A stretch of DNA of 64,000 bases, taken from the NCBI GenBank assembly GCA_965644295.1, contig CBFFRP010000049.1, positions 16,037 to 80,036 of the forward strand, written 5' to 3'. Below are positions 10,132 to 19,845 of the stretch, one piece after another. This DNA is from Paraphysomonas bandaiensis. Taxonomy: Eukaryota > Chrysophyceae. The position numbers and the translations under genes are program-made. How positions within the stretch are numbered: the stretch's first letter is position 1; every line of letters begins with the position of its first letter. The notes beneath the pieces are model-generated. The model did no database searches. It saw only the letters and a list, made by a program, of their open reading frames with translations, and was not told where the DNA came from.

Positions 10132-11020
10132 GGTAATTGTACTGATGTCATACATGATGACCATAGGTAATACCCCCTCTTATGGTGATGCTGAGATTAC
10201 TCTACCTTGTTTACTTTTATGATATGGTGTCACATAGACATGATGATGTATGCATATATGTATAATATTCTGTGTATTTTCAAGCATTCGCAAAACAACA
10301 AAAATATGGGAATTAACAAAACCAATAGGCTACAGACTAAGCATCTTATTTCTATACAGCACTTCTTATATAAACCCATCATGTAAATAATAACTTTCAT
10401 GGTAGCGTTTCTATCGTTTCGTATTACTAATATGCAGTTAGTTGTTAACACACTAAGTCTACATAGATCGACAGTGTATACGCTGCCAGACAAAGACTAC
10501 CTACTGCTTAGTTATTCTTATTCTCTAAGCCATCATCACCACATCCATTCAAAATTAATTGAAATATGCATTCGGACACAAGTATCGATTATTTATCAGA
10601 AACAACATCATAATATTAAATGTGGTAGGATGCATACTTTAGCGCAGAACTGAGACTAGCTGCACAGGCGTTTACATATATAAGAAGTATATTTCTCTAG
10701 TCGTTGAAGATTTACACAACATGGTATTCAGAAAATAAGAAGTGAAGACATTATAAGAGGCCCGTCAATTATATTTGATAAAAATTCTTAAATTAATTCA
10801 AATAGATAATGACAAGTAATATGGAGTGCGTATAGTCGGTGTGTTAGCACTCCAGTCACAACGTTGCTGACTACTGTTGAGTTCTTTATGGTTCTATACA
10901 ATTTCTATTTCGTTGTATTTCGCACATTATTGACAAAATTCAGCAACTCTCAAAGAATTCAATTCAATTAGCATATGCATTTAACGTTGAAGCACTTCTA
11001 TGAGCATAACTTATATAAAA
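10132..11020. other. Intergenic, AT-rich
   Basis: No gene, RNA or repeat that I can support. Confidence 0.4.
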
Positions 11021-11965
11021 TTAATTCATATTCTCACCATTACAAGGAATATACTCACGCGCAACTGTCATATTCATGAGATGAACGAGTTCGGAAAGCG
11101 ACGACGAACGAGTCGACTTAAATGTATAACAGTGAGCGGCAATAAGTACATCCACAATAGTATGAAAGATCGTTGTATGTCTCTGATGAGGTGAGCTCTG
11201 TGTATGAGCTGATGTCAAGACAATAGCATTCGAACTTCTACTCATTGGATCCACAAAATCATCACTTAGATTGGCATATACAATAATTTTAGACCCATAT
11301 TTCCTCATATATCTTCGTTGTGTATCAGCATTATCTGTCATAAGAAACACATTCGTTTGACTATTCAATGACTCTACAAATATATCAAAATCATAATCAT
11401 TTTCATCAATTCTACGTGATAAATTTTGTTTCATTCTTTGATGTTTTAACATAATATCAAGATCAGTATGTCGTATATGCATACCTGCTGAAGTACAAAT
11501 CTCATATTTATATACGAAATCACCAACAGCAGATATGACAGATGGTACAGGTATATATCTACTATACATATTTTTACGTATAGTATGCCAATGTAATGGT
11601 GAATTATATGAAGTATGTAAATGAAAATATTGAAGAATTTCAAGAAAATTCTTATAAGATGGTGGGAAAATATGAAGTGCATAGGGTGCAAATAAGTGAA
11701 TTTCATCACTTGTAATGAATGTTACATTATGAATTGGTTCAAATAATTGAAGGAAATGTCCAGGACATGCCGGATTAATATCCCATACCATAATAAGATG
11801 TGTATAGGCTGGTATCGAATCTAATACATGCATATATCCTGCTAATAGACGGAGTCGATTTGATAATCCATCTTGACAATTAATAATTAAATATCCGGAT
11901 TTTTCTGGTGTTGAATTGTATCTTGAGAGGAAAAGTAGTATACAAAGTACCCAAAATTTAAGCAT
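11021..11965 (-). CDS. Secreted fucosyltransferase-like glycosyltransferase
   Basis: Intronless, 314 residues. The N-terminus (MLKFWVLCILLFLSRY) is a signal peptide or type II anchor, pointing to the secretory pathway. Motifs follow the order seen in NodZ/FUT8-like and protein O-fucosyltransferase-like GT-B enzymes: GLSNRLRLLAGYM near residue 34, an HIRHTDLD motif near 170 (the Arg that binds the GDP-sugar phosphate in the family), FLMTDNADTQRRYMRKYG near 208, and a C-terminal nucleotide-sugar region ending in a Ser-rich SSSLSELVHLM segment. NVT and NLS sequons are present. The fucose donor is inferred from family resemblance; related bacterial-type enzymes of this fold use other sugars. The start is the only Met before the signal sequence. 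Confidence 0.6.
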   Translation of the reverse strand: MLKFWVLCILLFLSRYNSTPEKSGYLIINCQDGLSNRLRLLAGYMHVLDSIPAYTHLIMVWDINPACPGHFLQLFEPIHNVTFITSDEIHLFAPYALHIFPPSYKNFLEILQYFHLHTSYNSPLHWHTIRKNMYSRYIPVPSVISAVGDFVYKYEICTSAGMHIRHTDLDIMLKHQRMKQNLSRRIDENDYDFDIFVESLNSQTNVFLMTDNADTQRRYMRKYGSKIIVYANLSDDFVDPMSRSSNAIVLTSAHTQSSPHQRHTTIFHTIVDVLIAAHCYTFKSTRSSSLSELVHLMNMTVAREYIPCNGENMN

Positions 11966-13672
11966 TATATTGAATTTCTCACATAAATAGTCGTTTTTTC
12001 GCAGTGTATATTAATGTATATGTAATATCAGTATATGAATATTATGTATAGATGAGTTAGAGATATTTGCATAGGACATAAGGATGTAAAGTGTTACACG
12101 AAGACACTGGTGGAGAAATTATATGAGTAGAGAGTGTTGTATGTATAGATCTATTAACACACACATGCAACAACTCTACACTGTCCATACATATGCAGCA
12201 GGAGTACATACAAATATATGTACACATCTACATATTTTAGTCTCCTATTGTAAAATTACACCGAAAATTACACCAATATGTTGTGTGGGAATGTTCTGTA
12301 AAAATTACAGAATTATGCAAAAATTACATCTAGAAGTATGTAAATACTGCTTATCCCTCTGTACTCTGCTGTATAGAAGCCATGATGTACTTTCTACACA
12401 GGAGCCTCCTGAGTGCCGATACGAGTGTTTTTTTTAGGGTGCGTTTTGTTGGCCCAAAAAAAAACTGGATTTGCCGCGAAAAAACGCTTATTCATTGAAA
12501 AAATCCAGGGAATTTAGTTTAAAACACCATTTGCAGGGTTTTCAAAATACAGAGTGCATAAATATCTTGTATATTTCATTAAAAGTCTGGAAATTCAGCA
12601 GATAAAACCCAAAATCACTGTTATCTCTGTATGCTTAGCTTGCTTGTTGTTTAATTCGTTGCACTGACTCTGCAATTGCTGTCAATGCATCAAAATAGGA
12701 ACAATTACTGTTGTTGAATGCAAGAATCATTATCTTCCAATTACGGGATATCAATCCTGATACTGTGTGCATGCTATCCACAACCCTTTCTGAACATAAC
12801 ATGAATATGAATCCCTTTACTCTCATATATATGCATTTACAAGACAGCTTCTTCAGTTTCTTAAGTTCCTACTTGAATACTTTCTGCTTGTATTGCAATA
12901 TACTGTCCTGTTTACAACTTCTATATGTTAAACACACGTATACCGGATATGGCAATCGTTCGGTAGGATGTGCATACCCATTTGCCGGATTACCCTAATA
13001 CAGTGGTTGCTCAGCCAGTGGGTGACTACCATGAGCCGAACGGGGCATTGCTGTACAGTAATAGCTATATAATATGTATCTACACCTCTCGAAATAGACT
13101 CAGCGTAGATATTAAGATAATTAACACACTGTATCTCTGCCACTGCTATCAGTATCCTCATATACATATCACTCAGGACACTATGAGAGTGTATCTATAT
13201 TCCATACACTCATAGTAGTAGATACTTTCTAATCAGAGGGGATAATACTGCATATGACTCGCTCAAGTAGAGTTATTCCAATGTTAGTCTCTCCGATGAT
13301 CAGTTCTGCATTATGAATATATTCAAATGCTCTGCATTCATGATATAATCCTTAGAGCCCTCTGGCGGTATAGCTATGACAGTCATGGTCATGGAACCAA
13401 CTCTGCTATCTCTGTCTTTAAAATAGACCAATTCTTCTGTGTGATTGCCACTTAACCATACGTTTTACCAGCTTACTCAACAACTAGTAGCAGGTGACAT
13501 GAGAGGACTATGAGCTCATGTATACACAGTTAGGTTATGATTATATCACAGTCTGTGTACCTCTTATTAGTACTCATCGAGGCTATATCATAGATCCTGT
13601 ATGTGAAAATAACAGATTACTGTTTATGGATTCTATGTTATCGTGCTGATTGTTTGTTACCTCAGGGACACT
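11966..13672. other. Intergenic, possible eroded exons
   Basis: No complete gene. Short stretches after acceptor-like tags read like protein: 13530-13640 (after tatacacag; QLGYDYITVCVPL and YIIDPVCENN) and about 13362-13470 (RYSYDSHGHGTNSAIS). They cannot be joined convincingly. They may be remains of a gene interrupted by the copia element inserted at 13678. Confidence 0.25.
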
Positions 13673-13677
13673 TGTGG

Positions 13678-13984
13678 TATTGAACTACAACCAACTCCTA
13701 CGTGCGTACTTGAAGTTTGGTAAAGTCAATCGCTAGTAGTTATCCTGTATTCTATGTAGCAATGAAATACAGAATATACATGACTACAGTATAGGAGTAG
13801 CTATTACAAGTATACAAAGAAACTGAAAATATAGTAGCTGTTAAAGATATGATTTGTAGAACAGAATGTTGATGTTGGTGAATGACGTGGTTCCTAACTC
13901 ACAGGGCTACAACATCATAAACTTACTATATCTCCTATAATATCAATCAGTCAATATTGCACTAACTAAAAGCGTAAATTAATA
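13678..13984 (+). repeat. 5' LTR of copia element 1
   Basis: 307 bp, repeated without visible difference at 18550-18856. The element's promoter should lie here. Its last base is the A of the Gag-Pol start codon. Confidence 0.95.
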
Positions 13985-16900
13985 TGGCAGCGGATGGAAA
14001 TTTCACGAATGTCGCCTCAGGCTCAAAGGTACCTCCCTTCGAGGAACTGAACTTCAAGAAATTCAAGAAGTTCTTCACCTCATTCCTCATGAGACACAAT
14101 CGAGCTCATCTTGTCCTCTCAAAGGATAAACCAAGGCACATTCATGATCTAGACTCTACAGTCCCAGCGGGAGCTCATATGACTGATGCACAGAAGAAGC
14201 GACTACGCAAAGCGAAGAAACTCTGGAACACCCGGAACGAGACCGCGTACTCCTTCCTGATGGAAGTGTGCAATGCTCACCCAAAAGCAGGCACAACAGC
14301 GGCTCTCTACGAAGGAAGTACAGCAAAAGGGTTACTACAGGCACTGGAAGAGAGATTTCTCAATGTTGAAAAGAATACAGTACAGGCAGAGGTCACAAAG
14401 TTCAATTCAATGAAGATTACCTCAAGTCAGTCAGGAGCAGAGTTCGTCGACAGCGTTGAAGCCCAGGCCAAGATTCTCGAGAATCTAGGTCGTGAAGTCA
14501 CGGAAGACGACAAGCTCACTCGACTAAAGGAAGGTCTCACAGACAAGAGATATTCCCAACTAGCACACAGCCTGTATACAGCAAACGATGTGACATACGC
14601 AAGAGCAAGCAGCCTAATCAAAGGGTATGAAAACACATCATTCGGCAAGCATGCGTTGCAAAATTCAGGGGAAGACAGTGTCAATCAAGCAGTGGATGAC
14701 AGTAAATGGAAAGAGCACAAGAGAAAGGGCAGATGCAATAAGTGCAAGAAACTTGGCCACTTTGCTAGGGAGTGCAAGACTCCAGAGCATGTCATAAAGA
14801 GGATGAAGGGGACAAGATCACAGAGAAAAGATAGAGATCACAGAAACAGGGGTGATAACAAAACAAAGCTACCTGTGTGTGAGATATGTGACATCCCAGG
14901 CCATCAGACTAAAGACTGCTTCCACTTGAAGACTGCTAAAGCTGCAGTGGTCAGTTCTAAACGGGGGCGAGACTCTAGAAGGGAAACGGCACCCTACAAG
15001 AACAAGAAGAAACCGCGAGTGTCTGTACATGATTCAGAAGATGAAGCGGGATACGAATCGATGATATGTGTGGAAGAAGAGGTGAATCTAGCACAGAGCA
15101 TGTCAGATGTTATTTATTTAGACAGCGGGTGCAACAAGATGATCCTTACCTCCAAAAACCACATGACCAACCTTCAGCGCGCTGATAGGCAGATGTCCAC
15201 AGCGAACAAAGGTAAACTGTCAATACACAGTGTTGGCGATGTAGGAAGCTTTAAAAAGGTGTACTACGCACCTGAAGCAAGTAAGAACCTCGTAGATATG
15301 AAGAGCATCACAGATAGGGGTTGTGTTGTGACGTTCGATAATGATGAAGTCGTCATTCGAAATAAGACTACGAACAAGACACTCATTAGACAGAGAAGTG
15401 TTAATGGATTATATCCAGTTCGACTCGAAGACTTACTTCAGCTTGGAGAAGAATCCTCAGCAGCACTTGAGGAGCAGGGGTTTGATGACCAGCGAATTCT
15501 ATGGCACAAAAGACTTGGCCATGTCAACTATGATAAACTGACTGAGTCCGACCGCCGAGGCCTAGTTGATGGAATAAATCTGGACAAGAAATATTTCAGA
15601 AAAAAACACAAAAAAACGATATGCAAATGTAATACCTGCATGCGATCGAAACTCACGAGAAAGAACTTCAGGACTCCACGCCAGTTGATGAACTTAGACA
15701 ACAACCCAAAGGAGAGAGGGGTGCTCAGTGCAGATACGATGGAAGTCCTAAACACGCCATCGATGGAAGGCTACAAACATGTGTTACTATTCAAGCACAG
15801 TGATGCAAAACATGTATGGGCTTATGGGTTGAAAAACAAGACTGGGAGTGAAGTGTTAAAGTGTATGAAGGACATGGTAGAGACCCAACTTGTCAAAGAA
15901 GGATTGCAACTACGACGATATCATGCAGATGGCGCAGGAGAACTAGTAGGGCAACATGTCAGGCAGTACTTACGTGAAACCACCAGCACAAGGACTGTAC
16001 AGGTTACTTGGACTCCACGTGACACACCCGAAATGAATTCGCTATCGGAACGCACTAATCGTACAGTGAAGGAGATGGCCCTTGCTATATTGCTCGATAG
16101 TGGCATGCCATCAGTATTTTGGTTCAAAGCAGTCTTGCATGCTGTATATCTGATCAACAGGTTACCTACGAAGACAACGAAAGGATACATCTCACCTTTT
16201 GAGTATATTACTGGAACCGCACCAGATGTGAGTGACTTGAAGATCTGGGGCTGCAAGGCATGGGCTATTGTGCCGAAGGAGCAGCGCCGCAAAGAGTGGA
16301 AAGAAAAGGGAAAACCTGGATACTATATGGGACAATGTCAACAACCTGTTGGACACCAAATATATATTCCAGACCTGAATGCTATTATTGTTGCAGTCAA
16401 TGCACAGTTTGATGAGTCAATTCCAGAGCGTTCACAGGAGTATTTCGACGAAATAGATAATCTACAAATCGACACCTCAGAAACAGCAGAGAGTGTAAAT
16501 GACTATCAGTACCTGGTGGGCCTCAGACATCTTGATGGACACCTGTGTTATGTTACCACCAGAGTGATAGAGAGAAGAGGAGTCATTGTTGCATATAGGA
16601 GATTAGATATGAAAGGAAATACTACCGAGGAGCAAACTCCAATTCATATCAAAGATGTAGTAAAGATGACTCACTCTACAAAGTGTCAGACCGACAAGTT
16701 TAATAGTTTGCGAAATGAGTTGGATCAGACTTGTAATGACAGTGACAATGAACAGAGGACTCCTGACCGCTCAAATCGGGGCGCATCTTCAACAGGTGGG
16801 GCAGATCGAAATCCCAGAACTGAAAAACGACCTCGAAAAAAACGGCACATTGTTAACGTTGGTGTCCTCGGCGATGTCTCATTGTTTCTTGATTCCTCCA

Positions 16901-18501
16901 ACAGCACAATTAAAGAGCCACAGACGCTGGCAGAAGCAAAGAAGACTCCACAGAGAACATACTGGATTGAAGCTACCAGGAAGGAGGTGCACAAGCTTGA
17001 ACGAAGGACATGCTGGAAGATTGTCCGAAGGCCGAAACACCGAAAAATCATAAAATCTAAATTGGTCTTTAAAGTAAAGCGCGACCATCTTGGAAAAATT
17101 AAGAAGTTCAAAGTTCGACTTGTGGCGAAAGGGTTTACTCAAGAACAAGGAGTCGACTATAATGAGACATTCTCCCCAGTAGCTAAAGGTGTATCATTTA
17201 GGCTAGCACTAGCACTGGCTCTGCGATACAATCTGCAACTCCGTCAACTCGATGTAGAAACGGCATTTCCGTATGCAGATCTGGACGAAGACGTGTTTAT
17301 GTCTCCACCTGCAGGAATAGATATTCCACAAGGCTGTTGTTTGAAGATTCTGAAGAGTTTGTATGGCCTAAAACAAGCGCCTCGAAATTGGCATTCAATG
17401 CTGAAGGACAGTATAAAGGCGATGGGGTATAAACAATGTGTTCTTGACCCATGTTTATTTGTACTCAAGGGTACTGATGATAACCTACATATGATACTTG
17501 TGTATGTAGATGATATCATTGTGCTCAGCTCTGACAGCCGTCATATTGAAGAAGTCATCAGCGCCTTTAAGACTCAATATGCCATGCAAGATATGGGGGA
17601 CCTTAAGCATTATTTAGGTCTTACCATTGAGCGTCATAATGGCCAGATTAAGTTACATCAGTCTGCATATGCTAAAGATGTTGTGGCCAGATTCAATCAC
17701 TTGTTGTCAGAAAAGAAGAGACGGTGCAAGGCAACCACACCTCTACCACCTGGCCTAAAGTTGTCCAAGGATGCAAAAGAGGAAGAAACTCGAAAACAGA
17801 GAGAATACGTTGATGCATTTCCCTATCAATCTGTTATTGGTGCCTTAATGTATTTGGCAGTGCATACTAGACCAGACATGGCATATACAGTAAATCTTCT
17901 CTCCCGGTTCACCACAAGACCCACGTACGCTGCATGTCAAGCTGCTCTGCATACTTTATTGTATTTAGAAAATACAGTTGATCAAGGTATCATATTTCCT
18001 AATTTCACAGATGAAGACCCTCTATGTGTGTACTCTGATGCAGATTGGGCCGGAGATCTGGATACATGCAGATCCACTACAGGGTATATCGTATATCTGT
18101 GGGGTGCTCCAATTGCATGGCAGTCCAGACTGCAGCCAACAGTGGCTACGTCGACTATGGAAGCTGAATATATGGCTGCATATGCTGCAATTCAGGAGAT
18201 TGTATGGATACGAGGGGTGATGACAGAGCTCGGAATTCGTGGATTTGAGCTCAGTAAGAATGCGTCTCCAACAATCTTGAATATGGACAGCAAGAGTGCG
18301 ATTGATCTAGCTCAGAACCCGGTAAATCATAAACGTTCCAAGCATATTCGGATCAAGTATCATTGGATTCGAGAGCAAGTGGGAGGCTGTATCGTCAGGC
18401 TGAATCATGTGCCAACGGCAGAGATGACAGCAGACGTGATGACTAAAGCCTTGTCCGAGAAGCTGCACTATCAGCATGTGCACACTATGGTATCGCACTA
18501 A
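13984..18501 (+). CDS. Copia Gag-Pol polyprotein
   Basis: 1505 residues in one frame, no frameshift between gag and pol. Visible in order: Gag with two CCHC zinc knuckles (CNKCKKLGHFAREC near 251 and CEICDIPGHQTKDC near 299); aspartic protease with DSG (YLDSGCNKMI, ~380); integrase HHCC zinc finger (HKRLGHVNY...CNTC, from ~508) and a DDE core (ADTMEVL ~583, HADGAGEL ~648, SLSERTNR ~688); reverse transcriptase with LYGLKQAPRNW and the catalytic YVDDIIVLS (~1173); RNase H with YSDADWAGD, STMEAEYMA and DSKSAIDLA. All key catalytic residues are present. The start codon is made of the last LTR base plus the first two bases of the primer-binding site; the ATG at the end of that site is out of frame here. 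The antisense frames are shadows. Confidence 0.97.
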   Translation: MAADGNFTNVASGSKVPPFEELNFKKFKKFFTSFLMRHNRAHLVLSKDKPRHIHDLDSTVPAGAHMTDAQKKRLRKAKKLWNTRNETAYSFLMEVCNAHPKAGTTAALYEGSTAKGLLQALEERFLNVEKNTVQAEVTKFNSMKITSSQSGAEFVDSVEAQAKILENLGREVTEDDKLTRLKEGLTDKRYSQLAHSLYTANDVTYARASSLIKGYENTSFGKHALQNSGEDSVNQAVDDSKWKEHKRKGRCNKCKKLGHFARECKTPEHVIKRMKGTRSQRKDRDHRNRGDNKTKLPVCEICDIPGHQTKDCFHLKTAKAAVVSSKRGRDSRRETAPYKNKKKPRVSVHDSEDEAGYESMICVEEEVNLAQSMSDVIYLDSGCNKMILTSKNHMTNLQRADRQMSTANKGKLSIHSVGDVGSFKKVYYAPEASKNLVDMKSITDRGCVVTFDNDEVVIRNKTTNKTLIRQRSVNGLYPVRLEDLLQLGEESSAALEEQGFDDQRILWHKRLGHVNYDKLTESDRRGLVDGINLDKKYFRKKHKKTICKCNTCMRSKLTRKNFRTPRQLMNLDNNPKERGVLSADTMEVLNTPSMEGYKHVLLFKHSDAKHVWAYGLKNKTGSEVLKCMKDMVETQLVKEGLQLRRYHADGAGELVGQHVRQYLRETTSTRTVQVTWTPRDTPEMNSLSERTNRTVKEMALAILLDSGMPSVFWFKAVLHAVYLINRLPTKTTKGYISPFEYITGTAPDVSDLKIWGCKAWAIVPKEQRRKEWKEKGKPGYYMGQCQQPVGHQIYIPDLNAIIVAVNAQFDESIPERSQEYFDEIDNLQIDTSETAESVNDYQYLVGLRHLDGHLCYVTTRVIERRGVIVAYRRLDMKGNTTEEQTPIHIKDVVKMTHSTKCQTDKFNSLRNELDQTCNDSDNEQRTPDRSNRGASSTGGADRNPRTEKRPRKKRHIVNVGVLGDVSLFLDSSNSTIKEPQTLAEAKKTPQRTYWIEATRKEVHKLERRTCWKIVRRPKHRKIIKSKLVFKVKRDHLGKIKKFKVRLVAKGFTQEQGVDYNETFSPVAKGVSFRLALALALRYNLQLRQLDVETAFPYADLDEDVFMSPPAGIDIPQGCCLKILKSLYGLKQAPRNWHSMLKDSIKAMGYKQCVLDPCLFVLKGTDDNLHMILVYVDDIIVLSSDSRHIEEVISAFKTQYAMQDMGDLKHYLGLTIERHNGQIKLHQSAYAKDVVARFNHLLSEKKRRCKATTPLPPGLKLSKDAKEEETRKQREYVDAFPYQSVIGALMYLAVHTRPDMAYTVNLLSRFTTRPTYAACQAALHTLLYLENTVDQGIIFPNFTDEDPLCVYSDADWAGDLDTCRSTTGYIVYLWGAPIAWQSRLQPTVATSTMEAEYMAAYAAIQEIVWIRGVMTELGIRGFELSKNASPTILNMDSKSAIDLAQNPVNHKRSKHIRIKYHWIREQVGGCIVRLNHVPTAEMTADVMTKALSEKLHYQHVHTMVSH
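13985..13996 (+). promoter_or_regulatory. Primer-binding site (tRNA primer)
   Basis: TGGCAGCGGATG begins at the base after the LTR. The same 12 bases follow the LTRs of the two other copia elements in this window. It should pair with a tRNA 3' end CAUCCGCUGCCA. Confidence 0.8.
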
Positions 18502-18534
18502 GTAGACTTGCTCATCACAGTATATTCTGATATG

Positions 18535-18549
18535 TTCATTGAGTGGGAG
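18535..18549 (+). promoter_or_regulatory. Polypurine tract of copia element 1
   Basis: ttcattgagtgggag ends at the base before the 3' LTR. The purine-rich gagtgggag is the expected plus-strand DNA primer site and resembles the tract of element 2. Confidence 0.7.
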
Positions 18550-18856
18550 TATTGAACTACAACCAACTCCTACGTGCGTACTTGAAGTTTGGTAAAGTCA
18601 ATCGCTAGTAGTTATCCTGTATTCTATGTAGCAATGAAATACAGAATATACATGACTACAGTATAGGAGTAGCTATTACAAGTATACAAAGAAACTGAAA
18701 ATATAGTAGCTGTTAAAGATATGATTTGTAGAACAGAATGTTGATGTTGGTGAATGACGTGGTTCCTAACTCACAGGGCTACAACATCATAAACTTACTA
18801 TATCTCCTATAATATCAATCAGTCAATATTGCACTAACTAAAAGCGTAAATTAATA
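18550..18856 (+). repeat. 3' LTR of copia element 1
   Basis: 307 bp, the same as the 5' LTR, followed by target duplication tgtgg. Confidence 0.95.
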
Positions 18857-18861
18857 TGTGG

Positions 18862-19364
18862 AGTGGTAGTATTTCTAAGTCACCGCTTCGGTAAATTTAA
18901 ATAATCTATTAACTTGTGGGTGGTTTAACCACCTATAGTCAGCATTAAGTCTGCTGTTATACTTACATCTTCGTCGAAAACACTGTAGAGACAATCGATT
19001 TCAGGAGCGATGTAGTCCACTACAATTTGAAAGTGATTCTAGTGTAGCTAGAGTTTCGAATGTGATATTTGCTATATTGCGTTCATATTATCAAATCGAT
19101 TGCATTTTCTACAACCGCAGCTGATAAATTCACAGTCTCACTGTGACTGCATTAAATACTCAAAGCCAAATAAAAATCAGGGCGTACAGAATAATAATGG
19201 CATATTAGTAAGTAAGACATCAGTTGTATCTACTCAATGCCGTACGATCGGTATGTGACAATTTTGAGCTGCATTGTAACTAAAGGCTTAAGATATCTTC
19301 TGTCTCAGAATACGATTAAAAATAAAGGGAATAAACAGATGCCTTCAGGTCTAAGTAGAAGATT
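18862..19364. other. Intergenic, AT-rich
   Basis: No gene or repeat that I can support between the copia element and the minus-strand genes. Confidence 0.4.
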
Positions 19365-19844
19365 CTAAGGTATTATTAACTGAAGCAAATGCATATCTTG
19401 TACACAGCGTCGCAAATAACTGCTAAAGACAGAGGTGCATGCCAAACACGATTCTATTCTATTAGAGTGTAATACCACACTCAGCATTCGAAGATAGCAT
19501 TCGCTATCATTTTCTGTAGACTTATCACTGTGGCCCTTCATCCAGCAGCTGTGGTCCGAGAGGGCATCGCATACGTCATTAATTGTAAGAGTGCGAGGGC
19601 GAAGAGTATGCTGCATATATAAGCATGAAACAGAAATTATAACGGCTGCGTCATTTACCTCGCACAAATGTGATGATTCATTGAATTCCTGTGCTTTCAA
19701 GAGCAAACTTATCTCATTGTATCGTCGTTCTGCATCTGTAGCACGCATCAATCGTACATATATTGAAAAACGCGTGGAGTACTTGCCACTAATATGCATT
19801 GATCGACTCAAGTACATATACTCTGCAGACAGTTTCCAATTCAT
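19365..19844 (-). CDS. Uncharacterised ORF after the sulfotransferase stop
   Basis: Reads from ATG at 19844, or as a shifted continuation of the upstream protein, to a stop at 19365. A 48-nt segment (CGAG|gtaaatg...atatgcag|CATAC, about 19606-19653) has both splice signals and a length divisible by three, so it may be an intron or be retained. The residues are mixed helical (RATDAERRYNEISLLLKAQEF) with a Cys/Ser-rich end and no family I recognise. The start lies one base after the stop codon of the sulfotransferase (TAG-G-ATG). This may be a frameshifted C-terminal extension, a separate small gene or chance. Confidence 0.3.
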   Translation of the reverse strand: MNWKLSAEYMYLSRSMHISGKYSTRFSIYVRLMRATDAERRYNEISLLLKAQEFNESSHLCEVNDAAVIISVSCLYMQHTLRPRTLTINDVCDALSDHSCWMKGHSDKSTENDSECYLRMLSVVLHSNRIESCLACTSVFSSYLRRCVQDMHLLQLIIP

Positions 19845-19845
19845 C

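Larger units (their letters stand above)
13678..18856 (+). mobile_element. Intact Ty1/copia LTR retrotransposon, copy 1
   Basis: 5179 bp, bounded by two 307-bp LTRs that appear identical by eye (TATTGAAC...TTAATA, short inverted termini tatt/aata). It is flanked by a perfect 5-bp target duplication, tgtgg (13673-13677 and 18857-18861). A primer-binding site follows the 5' LTR directly and a purine-rich tract precedes the 3' LTR. A single uninterrupted Gag-Pol ORF has the order Gag, protease, integrase, RT, RNase H, which is diagnostic of copia (Pseudoviridae-type) elements. Identical LTRs and an open ORF indicate a recent insertion that could still be active. Confidence 0.97.

Noticed and set aside
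19606-19653. 48-nt segment treated as certain intron
   Set aside because: It has both splice signals, but the frame is open through it and the ORF itself is doubtful, so it is mentioned only as a possibility.
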